Of a stretch of DNA of 64,000 nucleotides, positions 11,275 through 19,596 are shown one piece after another. This stretch comes from Heterohyrax brucei (Eukaryota > Chordata > Mammalia > Hyracoidea > Procaviidae). Both the position numbers and the translations under genes were made by a program. Below the pieces are notes generated by a model, which was not told the origin of the DNA, did not search any database, and saw only the letters and a list, made by a program, of their open reading frames with translations. Numbering within the stretch: the first letter of the stretch is position 1; each line of letters opens with the position of its first letter. The stretch is taken from positions 69,775,296-69,839,295 of the forward strand of contig CM053142.1 in assembly GCA_028571685.1 (NCBI GenBank), written 5' to 3'.

Positions 11275-11540
11275 CTATTTACTGCTGAAAGGTTCAGTAC
11301 ACATGCAAGACTTAACTATGTTAAACATTTATGCACCTAATATCAGAGCAACTAAATACATCAAAGAAACACTGACCACTCTCAAAAAAGAGTTAGATCA
11401 GTGGACGGTGGTCACTATTTATTGCTGAAAGCTTCAATACATAAGCAGGACTTAACAATATTAAATATTTATGCACCTAATATTAGATCACCTAAATACA
11501 TTGAAGAAACACTGACCACACTCAAAAACGAGCTAGACCA
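11275..11540 (+). repeat. 140-bp tandem duplication inside L1 ORF2
   Basis: 11,275-11,400 and 11,415-11,540 are diverged direct copies of the same endonuclease-domain segment (both read ...NIYAPNIR..KYI.ETLTTLK.ELD). The LTR at 10,458-11,274 abuts copy 1. Confidence 0.85.
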
Positions 11541-11799
11541 CTCCACAATAATAGTGGGAGACTTCAACACTCCACTCTCAATATTGGACAGATTGTCTAG
11601 AAAGCAGCTCAATAAAGACACAGAAGACCTTATTACCACAACTAACCAACTAGACTTCATCGACATATACAGAACTTTCTGTCCATCAGCAGACAACTGC
11701 ATCTTCTTCTCCAGCTCACATGGAACATTCTCCAGAATAGACTATGTGTTAGGACATAGAGAAATTCTCAACAAAATCCACGTCATTGAATTAATGCAA
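11402..11799 (+). pseudogene. L1 ORF2 endonuclease remnant, C-terminal part
   Basis: Open for about 143 codons. Conserved endonuclease blocks are visible: GDFNTPLS (metal/catalytic loop) and SRIDYVLGH. It ends at the L1 insertion boundary without any reverse-transcriptase domain. Confidence 0.8.
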
Positions 11800-12049
11800 A
11801 GAAAACAAAAATCCTCACAATTGGACTTATAAACATCATGTAAGCAAAGAAAAGATCGACTTCGTCAAGGATTTCATTTTACTCGAATCCACATTCAACA
11901 CTCATGGAATGTGCAATCAAAAGATGCATCGCAGTGGGCAGATCTTCTGCAAAACGTCACTTTAAAATGTTAAAAACCAAAGATATCACTTTGTAGACCA
12001 AGGTGAATCTGACCCAAGCCATGGTGTTTTCAGTATCCTCGTGTGCGTG
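11800..12049 (+). mobile_element. RTE LINE, continuation after the L1
   Basis: Resumes with the duplicated target agaaaacaaaaatcct and continues the RTE coding sequence to the MaLR LTR insertion at 12,050. A paralogous stretch is 28,150-28,433. Confidence 0.85.
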
Positions 12050-12560
12050 TGTAATGGATTGAACTGTGTGCCCCCAAAATATGTGTATCGATCCGGCTGG
12101 GGCATAATTCCCAGTACTGTGTGATTGTCCACCATTTTTCAGATGATGTGGTTTTGCTATATGTTGTAAATTCTGCCTCTATGATGTTAATTAAGGGGAA
12201 CAGACAGCAGTTGTGTTAGTGAGGCAGGACTCAACCTATTGTGTCTTCAGGCAATCTCTTTTGAGATATGTAAGTGAGAAGCCAGCAGAGAGACAGGGGA
12301 AATTTATATCACCAAAAGAGCAGTGTTGGGAGTAGCCTGCATCCTTTGAACCCAGGGTTCCCAACCAGAGAAGCTCCCAGTTAAGGAAAATTTTATAAGA
12401 AGGACTTTCCTCCAAAGGTGACAGAGAAAAAAATCTTCCCTGAAACTGACACCCTGAATTTGGAATGCTAGCCCACTTTACCAGGAGGCTATCAATTTCT
12501 CTTTGTTAAAGACATCTTCTTGTGGTATTTCTGTTATTGCAGCACTAGATAACTAAGATA
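12050..12560 (+). mobile_element. MaLR-type solo LTR
   Basis: 511 bp, starts TGTAATGGATTGAACTGTG and ends AACTAAGATA (CA mutated to TA). Flanks gcgtg and gcacg are decayed copies of one 5-bp target. Inserted in the RTE at the same nucleotide as the opposite-strand LTR at 28,434-28,996. Confidence 0.85.
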
Positions 12561-12565
12561 GCACG

Positions 12566-12640
12566 TGAAGGCTAGGCAATGAATAAGGAAGATCAAAGAA
12601 GAATGGACATATATGAATTATAATACACCAAAAGCTAAAA
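12566..12640 (+). mobile_element. RTE LINE, terminal piece
   Basis: Continues the RTE after the LTR ('caatgaataaggaagatcaa') and is then lost; the 3' end is missing. Confidence 0.7.
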
Positions 12641-12687
12641 TGTTTTCTAACTACAACTCAACATTTTGAAGGGCAGAATAACAAAGC

Positions 12688-12756
12688 CAGGGGCCTGGGG
12701 ACCACAGTTTCAGGGGACATATAGGCTAACTGGCATAACTAAATTTCTTTTTTGTT
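12688..12756 (+). mobile_element. L1 3' UTR fragment
   Basis: 'ggcctggggaccacagtttc' matches the L1 3' UTR at 63,785. It meets an oppositely oriented L1 3' end at about 12,757. Confidence 0.6.
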
Positions 12757-12976
12757 TGTTTTTGTTTCTTAATTGTGATTAAAGTATACAATACAAATCT
12801 ATTTTGCATCCCCACCTATCTGCATCTCTATCTGCTCTCCTCACTCAGTGACAGCACAATCCTCCTTTTTACTCTATATTTCTAGTATCCTCTTAATGAG
12901 TACCTGTCCCTTCCTCTCCACCTGCTTCACTCCCATCTAGAAAGAAACCAGTAGGACAGCCTCCTATAAATGTACA
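12757..12976 (-). mobile_element. L1 3' UTR, reverse orientation, 3' part (interrupted by provirus)
   Basis: Poly(T)-like start then 3' UTR sequence in reverse. It continues at 16,114 after the provirus; the join is marked by the 6-bp target duplication TGTACA. Confidence 0.65.
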
Positions 12977-13361
12977 TGCCCCGGCCCGCGGGACAAATCA
13001 ACGAAAGGACGAGGGGAAGCCTGTGAAAGTAAAGCAGGAAAGGCGGAAAAATGAAGGCAAGACAAGATTCTGATCAAGCCTCAGTTTTATTATTAAAATG
13101 AGGTATATTTATAGCAGTAGGAATAAAGGGAGGGATCAAGTGACGTAGGGATGGAGTGACATTTGGAGTGAGGCAGTTGTCGGCTGGGGATTGGATATAC
13201 ATATGACTAAGGCAGTGACATCAGGCAGGAAGTTTTTCGCACGCGCGGGCCTTTTGAATTTCGCGGGCGCGGGCTTTTTCAAACTTGGCGCGCGCGGGCT
13301 TTTTCAGCCCTACAAGCTTCCTGTATGTCGGGGCCTGGGGGCTCACCCACGGGTCCCGACA
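12977..13361 (-). repeat. Provirus 3' LTR
   Basis: TG...CA ends. Minus-strand TATAAA at 13,108-13,113 and AATAAA at 13,086-13,091. U3 holds three repeats of a GCGCGGGC-TTTT type motif at about 13,238-13,305. Confidence 0.9.
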
Positions 13362-13379
13362 TCTCCTCCCTTTTGTTTT
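13362..13379 (-). promoter_or_regulatory. Polypurine tract of the provirus
   Basis: On the minus strand AAAACAAAAGGGAGGAGA abuts the 3' LTR directly, the expected site of plus-strand priming. Confidence 0.85.
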
Positions 13380-13649
13380 AATTCATGGGAGGTGGGCTTT
13401 AACTGGGCGAGGGGGTATTGACCAAGGCTCCTCCGTGTAGAACTTATGGCTCTTGGTATCTTTTGAGGAGGAGAGGCAGAGCCGTTTTGATGTTGAGATA
13501 GACACCAACCTCTATGCAAGCCAGGTGTGCCCCAGGGAAACGTAGAGGAGTTAGTGTTAACTTTCCCTTGCAATGCTTTGCTTCGCACTCGTCCCAGTAC
13601 CCATACCTCTCTTGCCGGATTGGTAAGGAGGTAAGCATGCCTCTACTTT

Positions 13650-13940
13650 TCATGCTGTCCCCGTGGGGAGGAAGCTAGGGTACCCCATTTCAGTGGCATA
13701 AGCTTCGTCAACTGCCAGGCGATGGTAGTGAACTTGAATAGGTTTAGCTTGTGCAGCATCTATTTGTTGTTTGATGAGGCTTGTTATTCTTCTGAATGCC
13801 CAAGGGCCGAAGGTCAGGAACAGTAATATTCCTAAAACAGGGCCAGCAAAACTGAGAAGTAGATTAGTAAGCCATAAAGTTCTGGTAAAGTTAAAATCAA
13901 GCGATCCTGAACTGCTTCCCCATTCTCGTTGTCTTTGATT
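13650..13940 (-). pseudogene. Envelope TM membrane anchor and cytoplasmic tail remnant
   Basis: In a frame different from the ORF ending at 13,961 the minus strand encodes a hydrophobic membrane-spanning stretch (about 13,800-13,880), then a tail ending at a TGA near 13,650. Stops between 13,900 and 13,961 separate it from the TM ectodomain. This is the normal C-terminal part of a retroviral TM subunit, now disconnected. Confidence 0.65.
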
Positions 13941-13960
13941 TAATCACTCTCTGAGCTTAG

Positions 13961-14575
13961 TCATAGTGTCTTTGATGACCCCTGAATGATCTGTATAAAA
14001 GCAACATTGCTTTTGAGGGCTGCACATAAGCCACCTTCTTTAAGAAAAAGTAGGTCAAGCCCCCTTCGATTTTGGAGGACCACTTCTGACAGGGACGTTA
14101 AGGAATTTTCCAAGTTAGAAATGGATTGCTCAATGGCCTTCAGATCCTCAGTTATGGCCATGTTTAAGTTATGGAGCTGTTTAGGGCCTTCTACCAAAGC
14201 TGCAGCACTGGTACCGACTCCTGCTGCTATGCCCAGGCCCAAGAGGACCGCCAAAGTTAAGGAGATGGGTTCTCTTTTAAACCTGACAGTTTGTAACTGG
14301 TATTGGGATATAAGTTGTGCTATTCTCTTTTCTTTTGGAACAGACAGGGGCCCCAATGGAGCCGAGGCCAAAAGAGTAATTTGTCCTGTGTAGTCATTAT
14401 CAATGACCCCAGGGATGACATGAAGGCCGGCCAATGAGGAACTGCCACGCCCTAAGATTAAACCAAACATTCCCGGGGGCAGTGGCCCATAAACCCCTGT
14501 AGGGATGAGTTGAACACCCTGATTGGGCACTAATATTGTATCGGTGGAGGAACACAGGTCTGCGGAGGTCCGCCA
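13961..14575 (-). CDS. Endogenous retroviral dUTPase / envelope TM fusion ORF
   Basis: Open for about 204 codons on the minus strand (no ATG at the upstream end; first stop upstream at 14,576-14,578). The upstream half is a retroviral dUTPase: GVIDNDYTG matches the uridine-binding motif, LILGRGSS motif 2, and KRIAQL motif 4; the C-terminal P-loop-like motif 5 is absent. At about 14,300 the frame passes directly into the envelope transmembrane subunit: a hydrophobic fusion-peptide-like stretch, a heptad region, and the conserved [16 protein letters not shown] block. Shortly after GGLCAAL a frame change (about 14,010-14,025) removes the usual cysteine pair and ends the ORF. It arose by deletion of pol and the surface subunit. 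Whether it is translated is unknown; it lacks motif 5, membrane anchor and an evident start, so it is probably inert. Confidence 0.8.
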   Translation of the reverse strand, partial: WRTSADLCSSTDTILVPNQGVQLIPTGVYGPLPPGMFGLILGRGSSSLAGLHVIPGVIDNDYTGQITLLASAPLGPLSVPKEKRIAQLISQYQLQTVRFKREPISLTLAVLLGLGIAAGVGTSAAALVEGPKQLHNLNMAITEDLKAIEQSISNLENSLTSLSEVVLQNRRGLDLLFLKEGGLCAALKSNVAFIQIIQGSSKTL

Positions 14576-14619
14576 TCAGCCTTGTAAACAAGGTCACGAG
14601 CCCCTGCAAATGATGGGCT

Positions 14620-14854
14620 GAAGCATTTCACCTGTGACATGTTTTTTTTGTTTGTTTTTTTTTTAGCCTACTGTCCTTGATATTATTTGGCTTCCTAATC
14701 AAATTTTCTCCTCTTCTAGCACAAGAATCAGGGGAGATGCCTTCTGAGAGGGGCCCTTTACTACCCCCTTGGTTTATGAAATAATATCGGGAAAACCTGT
14801 ACAGGAATTTTTGGGTAAAAAGAGCTCAGAGGAATGATCCCTAACACAGCCAGC
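14620..14854 (-). other. Provirus internal sequence of unknown origin
   Basis: Between the dUTPase and the inverted LTR-like fragment. It includes a poly(A/C)-rich run at 14,641-14,665. No coding similarity recognised; it may be leader, gag-pro remnant or rearranged sequence. Confidence 0.4.
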
Positions 14855-14965
14855 ATTGAGAGCAGCGAGGCCGGCCCAACCCCTGCTGACTTCCCCCAAC
14901 TGCACATCCCCACCCATGTGAAAGGAATTATCCTCTTTAGAACAGCTTGAGAAGGACATAGGGTG
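14855..14965. repeat. LTR-like fragment inside the provirus, inverted
   Basis: About 100 bp whose reverse complement matches 11,005-11,105 of the solo LTR at roughly 85-90% by eye (shared 'cacatgggtggggatgtgca'). Provirus and solo LTR both lie on the minus strand, so this piece is antisense relative to the LTR it resembles. Confidence 0.7.
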
Positions 14966-15180
14966 GGGCCGGCTGGGCCGAGATTTTTCAGCGGGCGGGG
15001 CGGCGGCTGACGGCAGCCGCCCCTTCTCGGCCAGCGCGCTAGGAGCTCGGGGCGGCGCGGCGTAGGCCGGGGCCGCGCAAGGAGAGCGCGCGGCGCACGG
15101 AGCCCTGAGCGCCGGAGCCCGGTGGCCCTCGTGGCGACCGTGGTTTGGGGAGCCCTCTCGCCTGCCCCCACACACCCCCG
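14966..15180. other. GC-rich, CpG-dense block inside the provirus
   Basis: About 215 bp of very GC-rich DNA with many CpGs, unlike the A-rich retroviral DNA on both sides. Several frames are open through it on the minus strand (for example 14,761-15,171), expected from base composition alone. It sits between the truncated gag start and the inverted LTR-like fragment. It could be captured host CpG-island DNA or part of an unrelated element. Confidence 0.6.
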
Positions 15181-15184
15181 AGGA

Positions 15185-15512
15185 AATTTTTAACGCCCTG
15201 TTGCTTCACAGGGGACTTTCTCTGTTCCAAAGGTTCTATAATAATCATTCAGACAGTCTCTAACCCTTTTCCAACACTTAGGGTCTATCGCCCCCTTCTG
15301 GGGAAAACTAAGGTCAGACATTAGACAAGAAATTAAAGAAATGTACTAAATCTCTCTCCTTTTTTTTTTCAACCGTAATTCTTTACAACTTGAAGGAATC
15401 CCTCCTTCTTATCTCTTTGTTAGCCTTAAATTTCCGCCCCTTGAAAGAATCCTTGATTGCAGTTAGCAAGAGCTCATGTGAACTTAATTCTTGCTCCATA
15501 AATTTCACCCAC
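15185..15512 (-). pseudogene. Provirus gag N-terminal (matrix) remnant
   Basis: From an ATG near 15,498 the minus strand reads MEQELSSHELLLTAIKD, a matrix-type start. A TAA follows after about 40 codons. Further matrix-like sequence resumes in other frames to about 15,190 (a stretch reading [12 protein letters not shown]) before the GC-rich block replaces the rest of gag. Resembles betaretroviral matrix; non-functional. Confidence 0.65.
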
Positions 15513-15722
15513 TTAACCTCTAACAGACCAAACTCGCAGGGCGGCTACTCCCGCGGTGATCAGGACGAGTTTGACTCACGGGCAGCTTTTCCCGTGGAAA
15601 CTCCAGTCGAGCAAGCTCACACCCGGTGCGGTCGCTCAGGACGCCTGGCCAGGACTTCCTTCTCCGTAGTGGGTTTCTTTCAGCAGCTCCGTACCTCGGG
15701 CCCCACATTGAGGCACCAGTTT
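15513..15722 (-). promoter_or_regulatory. Provirus leader with primer-binding-site region
   Basis: Three bases inside the 5' LTR the minus strand reads CTGGTGCCTCAATGTGGGGC. The TGGTGCC start fits a tRNA primer site, but the remaining bases do not match a tRNA I can name, so the primer is unresolved. The rest is untranslated leader. Confidence 0.55.
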
Positions 15723-16107
15723 TGCCCCGGCCCGCGGGACAAATCAACGAAGGGACGAGGGGAAGCCTGTGAAAGTAAAGCAGGGAGGGCGGAAAAATGA
15801 AGGCAAGACAAGATTCTGATCAAGCCTCAGTTTTATTATTAAAATGAGGTATATTTATAGCAGTAGGAATAAAGGGAGGGATCAAGTGACGTAGGGATGG
15901 AGTGACATTTGGAGTGAGGCAGTTGTCGGCTGGGGATTGGATATACATATGACTAAGGCAGTGACATCAGGCAGGAAGTTTTTCGCACGCGCGGGCCTTT
16001 TGAATTTCGCGGGCGCGGGCTTTTTCAAACTTGGCGCGCGCGGGCTTTTTCAGCCCTACAAGCTTCCTGTATGTCGGGGCCTGGGGGCTCACCCACGGCT
16101 CCCGACA
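15723..16107 (-). repeat. Provirus 5' LTR
   Basis: Same length as the 3' LTR with about four substitutions between them (three near the U5 end, one near the U3 end). Includes the same TATA box, AATAAA and triplicated GC motif. Four in 385 suggests insertion within the last few million years, assuming typical neutral rates for large mammals. Confidence 0.9.
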
Positions 16108-16113
16108 TGTACA

Positions 16114-16689
16114 GAAACATAAAGTACCCATACTATATGGTCACATTGTGTCCCCGAGTCCAGTCCATTCTTATCTGAAGAGTTGACCTCAGTACCAGTT
16201 TCTAGCCAGGGCCAGTAGCAGGTCTAGGGGCCATGTTTCCAGGGGACCTTCTGGGCTGTCAGACCACTGTTGTGATCTTTTAGAGTTCTTGAGCTATACT
16301 CTTCTTTTTGTCATGTTGCCTCAGGGACTCTACATTGTGTTCCCTATCACGGCTGCCTTAAGTGGTAGCCAGGCACCATCTAGTTTTTCTGGTCTGATGT
16401 TGATACAGTCTCCCATTCAATAGTTCTTTCTGTCTCCTGGGCTCTTTTTAACTCATGTCTTTGTTGTTCTTGGTTATCATCTGTTCCAGATGAGCTGGGA
16501 CAATTTGGTGTACCTCAGATGGCAGCTTGCTAGCTTTTAAGACCCCAGACACCACTCACCAATATAGGGTGCAGAGAGTCTCTTAGCAAAACACTAGTTA
16601 TGCCAATTGGCTTCAATGTCCCCTGAAAAGATGGTCCCCAGGCCCCTGTCCCTGCTACTCTGTTCTTTGAAATATTGAGTTGAGCTTAG
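16114..16689 (-). mobile_element. L1 3' UTR, reverse orientation, remainder
   Basis: Starts with the second TGTACA copy and continues the reverse-oriented L1 3' UTR from 12,976 ('aagaccccagacaccactca', 'ggtagccaggcaccatctag'). Meets a forward L1 3' UTR at about 16,690. Confidence 0.75.
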
Positions 16690-17437
16690 AAAACCTTCCA
16701 GTTTATGGTGTAATCCCAGGTATAACTAAGTTTTTTAAGTAAATGTTCTACATACCACTTCAGTGATCGGCATCTGGGGTCTTAAAAGCTGCCATCTAAG
16801 TAGCATCAATTGGTCCCAGTCCATCTATACAAAGAAGAATGAAAGACATCAAAGACATGAGGAAAACACAAGCCCAGGAGACAGAAGAGGCCAGATGATC
16901 AGAGACTACAACAGCATTGGACCAGAAGAATTAGATGATACCCAGCCACCACCAGTGACTGTTGATAGGAAACACAACATAAAGTCCATGATATGGAGAA
17001 TAATCAATGTACAGAGCTAAAACTCTATTAAAAAGACCACACTTGAGGATTCATCAGATCGGAGGGTCCCCTGAGGACATGGCCTCTGGACTCTCTGTTA
17101 GCCCAAAGCTTAAAACAGTACCAAAGACAACTCTTTAGACAAAGATTGGAATGGACTATAAGACATACAGTGATGCTGGCAAAGAATGTGGTTCTTGGCT
17201 TAAATATATACATGAGGCTGTCTCAGCAGCTCTAGTCCAGAGGTGAGAAGAGAGGGTGGAGGGGGACAGGAGTTGGTTGAAGGTTATGGGAAGTACAGGG
17301 TGGAAAGCAGAAGTGCGCTGTAATGTGGTGGGGTGAGCAGCTAGAGTTGTATAGTGGTATGGGCACAGAGTTTTCTATGGCAAATTCACTTGGATTGTAA
17401 ACTGTCATTTAAAATATAATAAAATATTTTTGTAAAA
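16690..17437 (+). mobile_element. L1 3' UTR, forward orientation
   Basis: 'gatcggcatctggggtctta' through a terminal 'cttggattgtaaactgtcat', AATAAA and A-rich tail at 17,415-17,437. It lies head to head with the reverse copy, giving a palindromic L1 arrangement. Confidence 0.8.
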
Positions 17438-17899
17438 AGGAAACGCGGTATTTCCACACCAGTTTCATCTGGCAAGCCTTATTTATGGCTACCTTTCATC
17501 AATAGAATGCAGGAGAAGAATGTGTCATTTCCAGGCCTAGACTAAGAAGTTTTGTTTGCTTCTACTTTCGTTCATTCACGAGAGCCAGAAAGTTGCTGGT
17601 GAGGAATCCCTGACAAGCCTGGTGACTGTCACTAATTGTTCCAGCTAACATCAAGCCAGCCCTCAGACGCTGAGTTGCCTAATGACTGGCTCCTGAATAC
17701 ATACGCATGAACGAGCTCACCTTGGACCAGAAGAGCCTGTGACACAGATTCATGAGTTAAATAAGGAGTTGTTGTTTTAGTCCACGAAAATAAAATTGGC
17801 TTATTAAGCACCAAAAGATAAATGAAATAATAACCTTTAGGAGACAAATGCAGACTCCTTAAAATGGTATACAACAATCTTCATACTCTCAGCCCTGCT
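17438..17899. other. Unannotated intergenic stretch
   Basis: No exon or recognisable repeat seen on either strand; I looked on the minus strand for CLEC4A-like transmembrane or lectin exons and found none. Confidence 0.4.
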
Positions 17900-18295
17900 C
17901 ATCTCTCCCATCTACAACTTCATCTCCCGCAGATCCTCATTCAGCACTGTATGTCCCTTTCATACATACTTGTTCCCTAAATTTTAATACACCCTCTCAC
18001 ATCTTTGTGTATACACAGCTCCTTTACAACGTGTTCTTCACTCCTTTCTTAACTAAGCTCAGATGTCAACTCTTTAAGAAAGCCTAGCAAAGCTTCCTGT
18101 AATTACTTCCAGTAAATATTCACCACATAACATAATAACTACTGATTCCTTTGATTACCTCTAACACCATACTCTGCAGTTCTTAAAACCAAGGTCTGTT
18201 ACTCTGGCGGGCCTCTGTGTCTGGTGTAGTGCCTGACATACAGTAGCTGTCCATTACTGTTTATTGAAGGACAAAATGAATAAATGAAATCTGCC
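17900..18295 (+). mobile_element. L2 LINE 3' fragment
   Basis: L2 3'-end features: 'cagatgtcaactctttaaga' region and 'gtgcctgacatacagtagct...caaaatgaataaatgaa' ending. Confidence 0.7.
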
Positions 18296-18431
18296 CAAAT
18301 ACACAATGGTTGTTCAAACATACACTGAAATCTATTTTTAAAATTTCATAAATTATTATAGCCAAAGATATATAGAAGTTCAGCTATTTACTGAGTTGGC
18401 TTTTAAAACTCATAGTCTTGAGCAGTATAAG

Positions 18432-18634
18432 ATACAACATAGTCTTGTACATTAGATCCTGCCTCATTATCAAAACTACCACTAATCTTGCCTCATTAAC
18501 ATCATAGAGGCAAGATTAACAACACATCAGAAAATCACAAAAGATGACAAAATGGTGGACCATCACACAATACTAAGAATCATGACATAGCCAAGTTGTC
18601 ACACATTTCCGGGGGATACAATTTAAGCCCTACC
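18432..18634 (-). mobile_element. MaLR-type LTR, truncated (duplicate of 2,239-3,089)
   Basis: Carries 'gcctcattaacatcatagag' and the terminal 'gggggatacaatttaagccc'. Lacks the outer half and the foreign block of the first copy. Confidence 0.75.
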
Positions 18635-18712
18635 ACCTGGGTCTCATTTATAATACGTTCTCTTCATTCTTCATCTCCTCACCAACTCTGACTGCCAGAT
18701 GATGTTTCTTAC

Positions 18713-18784
18713 CTGCAGGATGCTTTGGGAAGCACTGGATTCATTTCTGAACCTCATTTCTACATAAGTGACCTCTGAAGCCAA
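18713..18784 (-). pseudogene. CLEC4A (DCIR)-like first exon, broken copy
   Basis: Paralogue of the exon at 3,171-3,252. The reading frame is ASEVTYVEMRFRNESS..., closer to typical DCIR proteins than the first copy. The start codon is TTG instead of ATG (18,782-18,784), and a 10-base deletion changes the exon ending from phase 1 to phase 0, so a normal exon 2 would be read out of frame. The splice donor CAG|GTAAG is intact. The tyrosine motif VTYVEM keeps Val at -2 but has Met at +3. No downstream exons found; the region below is filled with L1 and provirus. Most likely a dead tandem duplicate. Confidence 0.72.
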
Positions 18785-19201
18785 ATTGAGAAGAGATTTT
18801 TTTGTTTTCTTCAGAAAATGTGCTGTACCCCTTTCTTAAAATATCTTAAAAATGAGAATAAGCATGGTACCAAATAATGATATTTACTATCACTCAACTA
18901 CACGACAGCAGAGGCCAAATTTGAGTAAGTACCCCAAAGAAGTATCGGTGAGAACTAAAATCTCAATATGAGGTCACTCAGTCCGCAGAAAGAGGCCCAA
19001 CCCCCAGGAGCAGCACGGTGAGGACCACTAGCTTTACACACAAATGTAGTAAGTGGGTACTCAAAGTGTAGGGAAAGAAACAGGATCAAAAAAAGAGGAA
19101 CCAAATGGTGAGAGAATCTTTGCTGAAAACTGTGTTCTCTGAATTCACCAGGTAGGACGACATTCAAATAATTAAGTTTGTGTGTGGATGCATGTGAGTT
19201 T

Positions 19202-19395
19202 GAACTTCCCAACAGTGGTGCAGATAAACTTTCAGTTGCCAGTCCACAGGCTGGCAAGTCAAACCTGTTTGGCTGTCATGAGAGATCTACTCCTGTGAAG
19301 ACTGCAGCCTAGAAAACCCCATAGAGCAGTTCTACTCTGTCTTACAGGGTCATTGTCAGTCAGAATAAACTCAATAGCACAGAATAACAACAACA
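19202..19395 (+). mobile_element. Afrotherian tRNA/RTE-type SINE
   Basis: Same insertion as 3,648-3,850, in duplicated segment B2; ends in CAGAATAACAACAACATA. Confidence 0.7.
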
Positions 19396-19596
19396 TAGAT
19401 AACAGTAAGAAAATTCACCACCATCAACATCGACCAATGTGTTTCCCTAAGTCTAATTCCCGCAGTCTGCAGCTATACCCCAGGGCAGAGGGGCCTTCAA
19501 CAAGAAGATCACTGAAAGTAGCTGACTTTCCAAGTCCAGCAGTAAAGTTTTAACTAGTAGACATGGTGACAGGGAAAACTAGACATTCAAAGCAAT

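Larger units (their letters stand above)
6730..11799 (+). mobile_element. L1 LINE insertion inside the RTE element, lacking a poly(A) tail
   Basis: Flanked by a perfect 16-bp target duplication, 6,714-6,729 and 11,800-11,815. It begins with an L1 5' end (gagtcaagatggcagac), repeats that 5' end at 7,832, carries degraded ORF1 (8,807-9,749) and the start of ORF2 (10,102 onward). It ends at ...gaattaatgcaa within the ORF2 endonuclease region with no A-tail. An 817-bp class II LTR is nested at 10,458-11,274. Confidence 0.8.
12977..16107 (-). mobile_element. Young, internally deleted class II (type D betaretrovirus-like) provirus
   Basis: Two 385-bp LTRs flank about 2.36 kb of internal sequence, all reading on the minus strand and flanked by a perfect 6-bp duplication tgtaca (12,971-12,976 and 16,108-16,113). 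Order along transcription: 5' LTR, primer-site region, gag start, GC-rich block, inverted LTR-like fragment, dUTPase fused to envelope TM, polypurine tract, 3' LTR. Most of gag, pro, pol and the envelope surface subunit are deleted. LTRs differ at about 4 of 385 sites. A protease-linked dUTPase with a gammaretrovirus-like TM is the arrangement expected of type D betaretroviruses. Non-functional as a virus. Confidence 0.88.
18432..19596. repeat. Locally duplicated segment B, copy 2
   Basis: Direct paralogue of 2,560-4,022. Alignment runs through the LTR remnant, broken CLEC4A-like exon 1, its 5' flank, a SINE and further unique DNA. Confidence 0.8.

Noticed and set aside
14761-15175. Overlapping minus-strand frames of 133 and 136 codons across the GC-rich block
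   Set aside because: Both frames are open mainly because GC-rich DNA has few stops. No domain is recognisable, and both run from the CpG block into the inverted LTR fragment.
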